64,000 nucleotides of DNA from Sisyra terminalis (taxonomy: Eukaryota > Arthropoda > Insecta > Neuroptera > Sisyridae), in NCBI GenBank assembly GCA_958496175.1, contig OY292275.1, positions 48,623,701 to 48,687,700 of the forward strand. Direction: 5' to 3'. The notes below the pieces were generated by a model. It did no database searches. It was not told the origin of the DNA and was given only the letters and a program-made list of their open reading frames with translations. The position numbers were made by a program, and so were the translations under genes. Positions 23,120 to 33,732 of the stretch are shown here, piece after piece. Each line of letters opens with the position of its first letter. The stretch's first letter is position 1.

Positions 23120-24738
23120 AATTGAATTGGTAGTTGGAAGAAGGAAATAAACGCCAAAAAATCATCAAAAATCAAGTTTTTGCTTGAATTTACTTCAGGA
23201 TACATTTAGATTTATCTGTAGAGATCAAAAAAGAAGTCAAAAAATACACACAAAGCCTTAAAATATGACTTGGAAATTTTCATAATTTGGAAGAAAGAAA
23301 CGAATCCTGGATTTATTGCCTTCTTCCAACTGTTAGGTAAATGGATGTCTGAGAAAAGACTGAGAAAAGAGTGACGCGGTAAAACAACTTCATATTTCGA
23401 CACTAAAATGATTTTTTAACAATATTATTACTCCATTGTTCAATTGGTTGGTTATTGGTCCATCTATGGCTCAAACCTTTTTTTTTTAAATTAACACAAA
23501 CAATTATAACAAGGCTAACCTACCTAAGTCACAATATATATTACAAATATTGATATTAAAAATCACTTTAGAACCATATAAATATAAAAATTTGGGATCC
23601 TATACTTTGAAAAATTTACTATATAAATATCTAGAGAAACTAAATTTGATAATTGTGGAAGAAATATGAAAACCGTTATTATTTAATTTAATACTTGGTC
23701 ATCAATATTATTTTGGTTGATTTATTGCCATTGTTGGTCTCCCAATAATTATTTACTCAAATTAAATTTGATGGCCTTTATTGCTGTAAAATAAAGTACC
23801 TAGTAAGTCACCTTTTTTGATAATCGGATAGTTGTAAAAGAAATTATAGTAGGTACACTGATTTTGGATTATTGATGCATTGTCTGAGCTTAAATTTCGA
23901 AAAATTATTTGATTCCAATTCTTTTGCTGTGCAATAAAGTAAGTACTCAGTGAACCATCTTTGTAGAAATCTCTTATGGTTGTGAAAAAAACTGTATAAA
24001 GCATATAGTATATAGTAAAAAGTATATAGTTTTTGAGCCATGGATGCGTTGTTTGGCGTTAAATCGCCCTAAAAATCTTTGCTATTTTTGTTAATTGAAG
24101 TGCAATCCGTGACTCACTTGGGTACTTCATTGCAGTGCCATAAAGTACCCAATGAGTACTACTATCAGACAACGCTTATTCAGAAAATATACAGATACAG
24201 GTAAATTACAAAAAATTAGAAAACGTTAAAAAAATAATATCCTATATACCAGAAGAAAAAAGAGGTTTTCATCAGAACATAGTTATGTGGCCTACAACAC
24301 AAAACAATGACAATGATAATGATAATTAGTGACTTTTCCATCTGTTTTAAAAACATTACATAAATGTATAATTTTCTTCTTTTTTAAAAAAAATAATAAA
24401 ATTTCCTATAGAACTATAGGATTATAGTTTTTATAATAAAAATTTTCGTATATTTTAAAGCTGCTGTTTATTGATCTTATTCATCGTTTTTGAGTTATTT
24501 TTCTGACGAATTAGAAAAAGAAAACAAATCCATCATACATTCTGAATTTTCTGAGGCTAAAAACTAATAAAAAGCGACAAGCTTAACATCAATTTGCGGC
24601 CGAAATGATAATCAGAATTCATGATAAAAAAATTATTTCAACTGTACCAATAATGAAAACTCTAGACAATTTTTTTTTCAATTTTCCTCAAAATGAGTTG
24701 TGTGGAGTTATTTCCTTCTTCCAACTACCGGTTCAATT
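23120..24738. mobile_element. 1.6-kb element with 31-bp TIRs
   Basis: The left TIR 23120-23150 and right TIR 24708-24738 are inverted copies with two mismatches. Their shared core is GGTAGTTGGAAGAAGGAAAT. ATACTT lies just outside both ends; allowing two mismatches gives an 8-bp duplication (ATACTTGA/ATACTTTT), which would suit a hAT-type element. The interior has no conserved transposase frame, so the copy is non-autonomous. It includes a diverged tandem array (23762-24180). A partial internal TIR-like word (CTTCTTCCAACT) lies near 23320, and a lone GGTAGTTGGAAG lies at 19420. Confidence 0.65.
23762..24180. repeat. Diverged tandem repeats inside the 1.6-kb element
   Basis: The word TTGCTGTRMAATAAAGTA or a close relative recurs near 23778, 23922 and 24130. 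GATGCATTGTCTGAG near 23873 matches GATGCGTTGTTTGGC near 24043. Units are roughly 150-200 bp and well diverged. A hairpin, GGGTACTT..AAGTACCC, lies at about 24120-24150. Confidence 0.45.
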
Positions 24739-24739
24739 A

Positions 24740-25948
24740 TACTTTTGGGTTTTCTATTTCTCTTGCTAATTTTTTTTATAGGGTACGAGTTTTCAAGTCT
24801 GAAACCTACTTTCAGGTGTGATTTGGATAAAGATATTAAAATTGCGCTTTTGAGGGATAGATACTACCAATGGTAAAATACCACCAGAGTATTTTTGTGT
24901 ACTGTGGAGATTCCATAACAGTACATATTTAGAAGCAAATTAAATTATTAAAGTTGTGGAAATATATGAATAAAATAACAGAAAGAACATTAGTGAAACT
25001 CTTGTCAATTTCTGGCTGGAATTGCGAATTGCGATTTTTTTTGTGATCCCTTTCACGCACTTGCAAATGAAAAATGATATTGTGCCCCCCAGAAAAAATC
25101 CTGAATCCGCCCTTGGACTCTACTTTATTGGAATAACAGGAATTAAAATGATGTGGATGTATCTTACGGAAGTCAACCGAACAATATTTTTTCGACAGGT
25201 TATTATAACGAAGTTGCGGGTACCAATCAGTATTAAATATTACGGTGAAGTGGTGGACAAGTTTAAGAGACAGGCACTTTGGAAAACGGGCGTTCAGTTG
25301 ATAATATTTATGCGTTTCTGTTCACATTGGGACATTTGTGACTGATAATAAATGAAATGAGACTGTGGATAAAAAAAAAACGAAATATATATATTTTATA
25401 CGAAAAAAAAATCGGTAGGCAAGTTGGACAGACCTTTAGCTACTGTACACACATTCATTCGCCTCGGAACTCTGCGCGTGGGAATTAACTGAAGTTCTCG
25501 GCCTGTTCAAGATAATACATTTGTATGTTGTCAATGAAAGGGAAGAACGACGTTTGGCTGTGTTCTATCCACATTTCTCGTTCGTTTATGCGATCAAATT
25601 TTTTTCCACTTGGAATAAATATTTCAAAAATCTATACACACACTAATACCGATACATTCAACATGTACATTATTTCAAACGACTTTATCCCATTAACATT
25701 TTAATTTACTTTTATCTGTTCTCCAAGAAAAAGAAACCCATAAATAAATTACATCTATTTTAGATTTTTCAATTTTTTTTTCTTATTTCATCTCAGAAAT
25801 TTCACCGATTTTATATCACAAAATGAGCGTTTAAGGTCTTTTTCTGTTGATATCCAAGATATGTTTTTACTTCTTCTTTTTTTTAAAGTAGCGAATTATA
25901 ATAAAGTCTTGAAGAAATGTTCCACACATTAATCACAACACTGTGCTA
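24740..25948. other. Mixed A+T-rich DNA
   Basis: A plus-strand frame of 107 codons (25022-25345) without an early ATG is not recognised. The stretch at 25420-25620 is less A+T-rich. No repeat or RNA motif was supported. Confidence 0.35.
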
Positions 25949-26179
25949 CTAATCACGTATGGTTCCCATAAGACCATTGATTATTGTAATTTTTTCACCA
26001 ACATTCAAGCTGACACCAGTTCTCACTGTTTCGAGTGGGAATTCATGTGAAATTATCTGAAAACTTTGAAATTTCTGATTTATTAGTGAAAAAATTTTGT
26101 TTACACAATTTTTTCCACTTGTAATAATGAAGATTGAAGACGGAATAAAATATGAAGTCTCGATTGGGTCTTGAATCAT
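25949..26179 (-). other. Unassigned ATG-initiated open frame (76 aa)
   Basis: The frame gives a mixed-composition peptide ending in a glycine-containing stretch (NVGEKITIINGLMGTIRD, then stop). Composition looks more protein-like than most frames here, but I recognise no domain. It lies just outside the end of element E copy 2, so it is not obviously part of that element. Confidence 0.2.
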
Positions 26180-26351
26180 AAAATTAAATTAAATTATGTT
26201 AATAGGTATGATAGGCAAATTTGAACAATGCGATAGAATTTTCGTTGTTGCTTGAATTTTGGATAATAAGTCATAACAGTCTTTCCAGAAATACTGTTGA
26301 AACGCATTGTGTTCAATAGGAAGTAAAGAAATTGAACTATACGACATAAAT

Positions 26352-27170
26352 AATTGAGAACCTTGGTGCAAGAACCGGATATGTTCCAAATAGCAAACTT
26401 TTGGTAAGAGCCAAATGAAACAAAATAAGACACCAGGTAAGTCTAGGAAACATTCAATAAACGTAATAAGGAAACTTAATTAAATTATTATTTATTATCT
26501 TGTATACTAAGCAAAGTTTAATATTTACGTAATAATACAAAAAAATTCAAAAATAAAATAATAATTTCTAACAATGTTTCTAACATATCTAATATTATTT
26601 TGCAAAGAGCGCTTCGTCATCGGTTGGTGATTCTTGGTTTTTCTTTGTTTCCGAATTAATATTTTTGTAAAACTCGAATTCTGATATTGGCAAATATTTT
26701 AATCTATTTTTAACATGTCCTTCAATTTTGGCATTCTTCAGCCTCAAATTTTCTAAGTACAATGTTTATGTCTCTGAGTTTGGAAGAAGGGAAATCATGA
26801 CGTTGGATTTCCTCTTCATGAAAAAATCAACAGAACTAATATCTGAAGCATTTTTGGATATTGACACTCCGAACAAAAAATAATTTTTGAACTCAGAAAT
26901 CCTGTATTTGCTAATCATAAACTTTTCACCGTTTTTCGTAACAAAAGCAAAAGGCTTTTTTTAGGTATTGATTATCAATAAAAACCTTTAATATTAAGGT
27001 AAGTCTGGACTTACTTGTTTTTTGCACCACCGTATAACAGAGTTTTATTGGTCATCGATGTTGCCTTTTCTACATTATTTGCCACATAGGACAGTGCTGA
27101 TGTTACATTTGTGCCTGATTTTTGCACTAATCGAAAGAGTTATATTGTGTACAGTAAAAAATGCAATAAA
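26352..27170 (-). mobile_element. TIR DNA transposon, element E copy 2 (inverted, one end lost)
   Basis: This is the reverse complement of element E copy 1 at 1855-2911. The TIR at 26352-26374 differs from copy 1 at two positions. The similarity runs through the coding relic and the subterminal TTGGTGCAA-type repeats up to about 27170, where the second TIR should follow but is missing. The Harbinger-type MITE of copy 1 is absent, so that MITE inserted after the two copies separated. Confidence 0.75.
26595..26956 (-). pseudogene. C-terminal coding relic of element E, copy 2
   Basis: One minus-strand frame is open across about 120 codons apart from a single stop. Landmarks in order are FAFVTKNGEKF, SEFKNYFLFGV, KNASDISSVDFFMKRKSN, an in-frame stop after PNSET, LYLENLRLKNAKIEG, EFEFYKNINSETKK and the C-terminal DDEALFAK with its stop at 26595-26597. 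It is better preserved than the plus-strand relic in copy 1. The protein is probably the end of the element's transposase, but nothing in this part identifies the superfamily. Confidence 0.6.
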
Positions 27171-27570
27171 AATGCCCAGGAATTGTCAGCCGAGTAGGTA
27201 TTTTACTGTTACACTATAATGTTAAACCGCTTAGTGAAAAATTAAGATGAATGATTTTGCCTCACACTCCAAGCTCATTTGATGTTGTTCCATTGTATTT
27301 GCATTTATTTAAATTGCTTTTAAACTGTTTTAAACAACAATTTCTAGGCGTAAAAAATTGAAATTTTTCCTAATTTCCAAACATTTGGCTCAAAAAACAA
27401 ATGATTTTAATCGATTTAGCATTAAAATTTTACATATTAGAGTCATGTAATTTCACAATTGCAACATGTTTAAAATTTTTTTTCCTTAATACTATAATTG
27501 AATGAAAAAAAGGTATATTTTCCGGTTTTCCTAGTAACCTCTGGGTACCCTGACCAGGAAAGATAGTACG

Positions 27571-27720
27571 GTGCCCTTCACGCTGAAAGCTGGTCTTATA
27601 AAATTAACTCCCTCTCACCTGATGACCGGTGAAAAGACGGGGTGCAGAAGATGTGATTGTGTAGTAACGGCAAAGTATATCCTTCTGGAATACCAGAATT
27701 TATTGGTGAGTAATAAAGTG
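27571..27720 (+). pseudogene. LINE C-terminal fragment (RNase H-linked, I/Loa-like type)
   Basis: The plus frame reads VPFTLKAGLIKLTPSHLMTG, then EKTGCRRCDCVVTAKYILLE and YQNLL. It matches the conserved tail that follows RNase H in many insect LINEs (pattern L..H..L..GE...C..C....T..HILLEC). The final histidine and cysteine are replaced by tyrosine, so it is decayed. Only about 50 codons are recognisable, in a G+C-richer patch. A frame relic may continue toward 27930. Confidence 0.5.
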
Positions 27721-27799
27721 TGAATAATGTCGAGCAAGACTGTAACTCTTAAAGCGGGTATAAATAATAATATCCAAATAAAAGAAAAATTAAATATGT

Positions 27800-28630
27800 A
27801 CATGATTTTTTCACATTGAAAATATCCATTGAAGAATAACTTGCTTTATCTCGTTTCTTTAAGGACAAAGAGGTGGTCCTGGTTTAGATACTTATTTGAA
27901 AACAAAATAAAAGGATAGAACTTTAAAATTAAAAAAAAATATCAATAACTATCATTCCCTTGCTTCAATATAATCATCGACAGATCGACTTATAAAGTTA
28001 TCAAGATTGTCCGTTAAAAACCCAAAATCTTTAGTAAAAATATCTTAAAAACTTTAATAAAAAATAACTCCAATCAATACTATATATCCCTTTATTTCAA
28101 CATTCTGAATAAATCGTTAAAATTTCGTTTAAATTAAACAAGATTGGAAAATTTTGGGGAAGATTTTACTTTTGTTAACTAATTGCATTGTTTTCTCAGT
28201 AGTATTATTTTTTTTTTTAATTATGCTCTTTTTTAAAGTTCATACCATAACTATCATGTTACATACCCTCAATTTGTGACACAATTAAGATATTGCAAAT
28301 AGGGTACACTAAGTTGAACTTCCATTGATTTTCGATCTCAATATTCAAAAAAAAAAGATAGGAACTAAGATTTTGATACTACTTTTTACTGAATGAAATT
28401 GTATAAATTGTCTATATATTTCGTTTCTCGTAGTCTTTTATTTTTATAAATATAGTAAATGCTTCCTTAAATACCTAAAATATTTACTAAATATTTATGA
28501 ATAAAGGAAATGGGAAGTTCAAACCTTCCAAATTTTGGTTTTTTGTTTGATTCTTTCAAAAAGTTTTCAATAGAAAAACGTTGCATAATTGTTGGCTCGT
28601 TCCATTTAAAAAAGGGATCTTCTTCGACAC
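27800..28630. other. A+T-rich DNA, nothing recognised
   Basis: A short minus-strand frame (28467-28649, 60 codons) is present but unassigned. Confidence 0.4.
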
Positions 28631-29060
28631 CTCCAATAAATGTTGTCACCTCTCAAAAGAGCCTGGCCATTTGAATGTCTTCACTTAAGCGTCCTGTCAG
28701 TCGGGCGAGGATTTATTGGGCCCCATTTAACGACAACCTGCCATAGGTGGAGTCGCCGAGGACAAAAACCGATGGGCTTTGGAATATTTATAACATTTAG
28801 TACCTTTTTGTCTCGATATAATATCGGTAATTTTGTGCCGTTTTGTGTTATATTGGTTGGGGAATAGATAGATCAGACCAATCGATTGTTATCGGTTTCA
28901 GCTCTGTTTGAAGTAAGATGTTAAAGACTTTTCCACCTGCGTTTCGACCAAGCTTAGGACATAATTTCTCCCTTTATTTGATTGAGAGATACCTATCAGA
29001 TGTGGAGGTATGGTTCGGTTCATCCGGTCGCCACAACTGGCAGCTTTATTACATTTTTTG
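28630..29060. promoter_or_regulatory. Non-repetitive, G+C-richer island
   Basis: The stretch around 28680-28780 is the most G+C-rich and complex in this part of the window (for example GTCAGTCGGGCGAGG and GGAGTCGCCGAGG), with GCCAT words at 28667 and 28740. There is no open frame with recognisable content. Possible conserved regulatory DNA or an unrecognised exon; inference only. Confidence 0.2.
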
Positions 29061-30669
29061 CCTTGAATCTAACAAAAGTATTTGCATTTTTTTGAAAAAT
29101 TGTAACCAATACAGAATTTTGATATCGTTTTATCTCAATGATTTTATGAGTTTCCTGATTTTAATTAATAAAAACTCAAATATTTGGCTCACAACTCGTC
29201 GAAATTTGAATTACTTAGTGCGAAATCTTATCGACAATTTTATGATGATCAAATCGCGTCCATAACTTTCCCAGAAACCAAGAAGCGTATTAAAGACAAT
29301 GAATTAATTATTTTTAATTATATAATTTACAAAAATTGTTTTGTGATAAGAACGAGCCAATATGCTTATGAGAGACCCGTAAATGTATTATAATATAAAA
29401 AATGAACCAGCAACGTAAAACGGGGCTTTCTATGTAATATATACGCGATCGTTAAGATAGGCCAAGTTTTTCGTTTATTTACGATAAGTTATCTTAAATG
29501 CGCTACATTTGGAGTATTTTTTCCCAAGATTGAGATAGTCATTGTAGTTATCATCCATTCATAAAACCCAAGGCAAGAAATTTCAATTCCGTTGGCCAAA
29601 GTTATGATTAATATCACGAAGAAATAGGATTTGATTTTTATATTTTAAAATCGGGATATGACTCGGCATTTTTGTTTTTATTATAAGCTTCAACATGAAA
29701 ATCTTTCTTGTTATGGGTTTGAGCTATTGTCGCGACTGCCACGTCTTTAATGCAGCTTTACAACTTTATCCGACAATATTAATCATTTTTTAATAGTTCT
29801 TATTTAAACGCCGAATTCTCTTTTTCCTTGTTGAATACATCATTTATAATAAAAGTGTTGAAGGCCGTAATCTGATTTATCATTTGTAATGTTCGTTTGG
29901 AATTTATTTAAATCGTACGGTTAAAAAAAATGCTTTTGTCAATGAATTGAAAAACACAATACGAATATGATTGCTAAATGAAATATGGTAGTTGTGTGAA
30001 GTTAAATTAAATCGTTAACAACTACCGAGTTTTGCTGGAGAGAAAAAAAAATGTAAAATAGAAGTGGAAAGTTCATGAGGACTGTGAAAGCTCGAGATTG
30101 CAAGTTATTGTGACACATTTATGAGGAAACAAGTCACTTGGTACTATGTAAAACGTTAGTAATTAATGCAAACATTGAATGTGAGTTGCAACAAGTTACG
30201 CGTGCAATGATAATTCAAATGGGAACTATTTGAGAAAAAAAAATGGAAATAAAGTTCCAAGAAGTGAACTTTAGTGAAGTAGCATGGTACACGTTACACT
30301 GGTATAAATCTGGCCAAGTGACATAAAACGCCTGTCGTTGCACCAACACGACTACCACTTGTATCATGTCTAACGCGACTCAAGATAATTTGTTATTTTT
30401 GCTCCCATTAATGACAATTTCTCTCCATTTTGCTTCCTCTAATTACAACGAAATATTTCACAACCGAAAAATTAAGAATAATTTAAAAATAATCATTTCG
30501 AATCTCATAAAAAATACGAAAAACCTTCAAGACATCATTATAAATTTTAATACTAAACATACAGTTTCATCATTTCTAAAAACCAATTTCCTCCATATGT
30601 ACTCGTATATGTTACCTTCAAAGTTTACATTCATATTAATGGAAACCCTAAATAGTTATGTGGGATAAA
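29060..30669. other. A+T-rich DNA, nothing recognised
   Basis: Several chance-length open frames (29184-29393 and 30366-30668) with biased composition; no repeat copies. Confidence 0.4.
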
Positions 30670-30683
30670 CATTGACGCACTTC

Positions 30684-30797
30684 TGTATTATTATGATTAT
30701 TCTGTATTATTACCTGATGATGACAGTTTAAAACTGTCGAAACGCGTCGTAATAAAGAAATTTAATTGAATCTCAAAGACTTATATATATTATTACC
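30684..30797 (+). mobile_element. 114-bp hammerhead-bearing insertion with 14-bp target duplication
   Basis: CATTGACGCACTTC is repeated exactly at 30670-30683 and 30798-30811. The 114 bp between them holds a complete hammerhead (30708-30754) followed by AATAAAG and an A+T-rich tail. Perfect duplications of this length are made by target-primed or similar retrotransposition, not by cut-and-paste transposons. The insert is either a strongly 5'-truncated Penelope-like element or a minimal ribozyme retroelement. Confidence 0.8.
30708..30754 (+). ncRNA. Hammerhead ribozyme (HHR-5), complete
   Basis: Stem I has six perfect pairs, UAUUAC/GUAAUA (30708-30713 and 30749-30754). CUGAUGA (30714-30720) is followed by one extra U. 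Stem II is GACAG/CUGUC with loop UUUAAAA. GAAA (30739-30742) leads into stem III AC/GU around GC, and C30748 sits at the cleavage position in a GUC triplet. Every residue of the catalytic core is present and all three helices can form, making this the best candidate for an active ribozyme in the window. Confidence 0.85.
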
Positions 30798-30985
30798 CAT
30801 TGACGCACTTCGTGCTTTTTAAGCTTTTATTCATTAGTTTCCATTTTAAGCTCAGATAACCAAAAAACACTTGATTATCATTTTTAATTTTTGGCCAATC
30901 CGCTTTTAAACCGATTAAAAACGTTTGAAACCGCAAACGACGAAAATTAGTTCAAAAAAATTATCAAAATTTATCATTACAACAT

Positions 30986-31640
30986 AAAATATTCATGGTC
31001 TACGAGTGATATTTCTAACACCATAAACTGCAACAAAAGATTTGATTTGAAACTGTTAATATCCTTAACTTCGTCTGGTTGACATAGTTGTTACGATGAG
31101 AAACCTCCATCATGGTGTTTTTCCGTAGTTCTGAAAAAGCAGAAAGATTAGAAATTTGAATTATAACAACATGGCTTGCGGGGAAAAAGAATAGCTCTAC
31201 GGCATTAAAAATCAAATTTGTTATATTTTTGTACCTTTGTTCCATATTATTTGCTTGTAAATGTAGATATATAACAATTGGCAACAATTGGTTCCAAAAA
31301 AAAAATATAAAAAATTTCCATAGTGACGTAAAATATTCATTTTCAACGATCGCTTTTCCTAACACCATAAACTGCAACAAAAGATTTGATAAAATAAATA
31401 ATTTATCTAATATTGCGTTATACTTTAGCAATGTACATATTTTGTAACTGTTAATACCCATAACTTCTTCTAGGTGACATATTTGTTACGTTGAGAATCC
31501 TTCATCATGGTGTTTTTCATCCGTAATTCTGAAAAAATGGAAAGCTTATAAATAAGAAATATTACAATATGGCTTATAGGAAAAAGCTCTGAAGCATTAA
31601 AAACCCAATTTGTTATATATACCCAATTTTTGTACCGATG
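30986..31640 (-). repeat. Tandem duplication, unit about 344 bp, with coding-like frames
   Basis: AAAATATTCAT..CTAACACCATAAACTGCAACAAAAGATTTG starts at 30986 and again at 31330, and the similarity continues to about 31640. On the minus strand both units give related peptides. The lower copy, in a frame open for 148 codons (31015-31461), reads RYKNITNLIFNAVELFFF..SELRKNTMMEVSHRNNYV. The upper copy reads RYKN..ITNWVFNASELF..SELRMKNTMMKDSQRNKYV. Indels between them are in multiples of three, and the upper copy has one stop. That pattern suggests the unit was coding when it duplicated. The protein is hydrophobic and not recognised. Confidence 0.55.
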
Positions 31641-31649
31641 TTGTTTATT

Positions 31650-32515
31650 ATTACAACTCTTTCATAAGATATTATAGAGGCGATAGTGAAATTTTATAAG
31701 ATATGTAATTGTATAGTTGATAATTATATATATGTAATAAGTATTCATTTTACCTACTTTTATAATATATAATAATCAAAAATCATGTTCATTTGGTAAA
31801 GTAATCATCACTCCAAATATTAAAGTTCCATTCTATGTATTTTTTCCATTATGTCGCTATATTCTAAGTTTTTAAAATAATTATTTTTTCAATATCAATC
31901 ATTTATTTACTGCCATTGTCATTACAGAAAAATGACATAATTTTCAAAGAAATTATACAAGCTGTTTCGAATCAAAAAAAATATTTAGTATTCGAATTTC
32001 TTTGCTTAAAACTTACTTCATTTCTCCTATTATAGCTAAATTACTAAAATACCTAATGATTATTCATTCTAAAGTCTCATAAATCCTAGGAGTCTTCAAT
32101 CCTAAGTTTCTAAATCCTGGATGTACAATTATTTCAAACACACTTTAGTAGGTACTTAAAAATAAATAAATCATATAAGTAATAAATCTTTGTTTATCGC
32201 TAATTAAGTCATTAATTCAAGGGAAGAAAAATATATTCTTTAATTTTCTTCTCGTTTATCGTTTAAATTGCATTTTTGTGATGCCTCGCAAATTTCTTAG
32301 AAAATATTAGTGAAATTATACTAAAAACTTAAATTATTTTAATTTACTTATGTCAATAATAAAATTATATAAAAAAGAAAACAATAAGTATTGAACGTAC
32401 TGTAAATTACTAGCATAGTAACAGCATGGTATTAACAAAACATTTAAAGTCAAACATTATAGGTATTATCAATATGCCATTAACAATATTTTGGTTGCTG
32501 AGGAAAAGGAAAATT
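31650..32515. other. Very A+T-rich DNA, nothing recognised
   Basis: Low-complexity A+T sequence without supported features. Confidence 0.5.
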
Positions 32516-32519
32516 ATGA

Positions 32520-32525
32520 TTTATT
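32520..32525 (-). terminator. Poly(A) signal AATAAA downstream of the candidate terminal exon
   Basis: AATAAA on the minus strand, 46 bp beyond the stop codon of the frame at 32571-32939. AATAAA is common in A+T-rich DNA, so on its own this is weak support. Confidence 0.25.
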
Positions 32526-32570
32526 AAAAAAATTAACATTAGCTATCCTTATTCTTTTCTTTGGGCTATT

Positions 32571-32939
32571 TCACACATAACTTTTGGTAGATTTACTGGA
32601 TTCCAGCAATTTGGATTCCCATAATTCAGATTCGGCAGAACTCGACCCAAACTGTTTTATAATCTCCAGGGAATCTATATGTTCTTTAATAGATTTTAGA
32701 CTTTGGATTACTTCAGTTTTGGACCAAGAGGGGGCTTCAATTTCGATAAGTTTCGATATTTCATAGAGTCCAATCATAAAAGAAAATCGTTCTCTGAATT
32801 GGTTGTCATATATGGTACTTTTCTTATATACTGAAGTATCAGTAACTAGTAATGCACTTATAATGCTAGTAATGCACTTAGTTAATAAAGCATTTTTTTC
32901 AATAATAGAATCAAATAAATTATAGAGAAAAAGAAGCGT
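32571..32939 (-). CDS. Candidate terminal exon of an unidentified gene
   Basis: A 122-codon frame runs on the minus strand from just after a good 3' splice acceptor (TTGTTATATTTTTAG, ending at 32940) to a TGA at 32571-32573, with AATAAA 46 bp further on. The first half is helix-like (LFDSIIEKNALL, then a 21-bp in-frame duplication giving CITSI-ISALL). The second half is strongly amphipathic and glutamate-rich (FMIGLYEISKLIEIEAP, SLKSIKEHIDSLEII) and ends in a serine-rich tail. Composition is unlike the chance frames nearby. No domain was recognised, and I could not establish the preceding exon. A frame this long is expected by chance a fraction of a time in a window of this size, so it remains a candidate. 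Confidence 0.3.
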   Translation of the reverse strand, partial: TLLFLYNLFDSIIEKNALLTKCITSIISALLVTDTSVYKKSTIYDNQFRERFSFMIGLYEISKLIEIEAPSWSKTEVIQSLKSIKEHIDSLEIIKQFGSSSAESELWESKLLESSKSTKSYV

Positions 32940-33732
32940 CTAAAAATATAACAAATTATCTAGCATAAATTAATAATGGCTCATGCAATATATATGCAAT
33001 ATAAATTTTCATCGAAATTTTTGAAGCCGTCACTAAAATATTAAAAGACAAATCATTTTTTTTTAAAAGGCTTAAATGAATGATTGTATTTTATCTAGGA
33101 TTTAGATTAGTAGTTTATAGGTACAGACAGGAGCAAGAAGAAAAACAGTCATCCCTAATGTGAAGAAAAGAAAAGAAAAAAAAAGAAAAGCTAATTGGTT
33201 CGATCATACTTTAAGAGGAAATGGAATTCTTTAGTCGGGATATATCAAAAACTGAAAATACTCAAATTAAAAACAAAGAAAATAACTTTCTAAAAAAAGG
33301 ATAAGCTACCCAGAGTTGAAGATCCTCAATTGGGGAAAGGAAGTGCTAAAAAAGAGATCAACCAGGAAACAAAAAACCTACTCTAATCTTATGATACAAA
33401 TCCTTTGGTTTTATTATTAATTAAGTCTTCGAAAAAAATTGAAAAAATGTAATTATCTTGTTTTTAATTGCTAGTAAAATAAAAGTGAATAACGAAACAT
33501 AAATTGCAAATCAGGCAAAATGTGGCATTACTTTATTAAATAGTTATTTATTATATAGTCTTACATTATAGTATATAGTGTACACTGTAGCCACACATAA
33601 CATAATGTGATATTAAAAATTTAAAAACGAGATTAATTACGACGTGTAATAGCTGCTTTCAATGAAGCAAACGTAATAATTAGAAAAATAAAATTATAAA
33701 AAAATAAAAATAATGTATGTAATATCTTCATT

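Noticed and set aside
31015..31461. Possible chemoreceptor (gustatory receptor) C-terminus in the hydrophobic 148-codon frame
   Set aside because: Spacing of hydrophobic blocks is suggestive, but the diagnostic TM7 motif is absent. I keep it only as an unidentified duplicated coding-like unit.
33110..33370. Possible RTE-like tail (KANWFDHTLRGNG) on the plus strand
   Set aside because: Only one short motif resembles the family, and the rest is low-complexity A/G-rich sequence; too weak to call.
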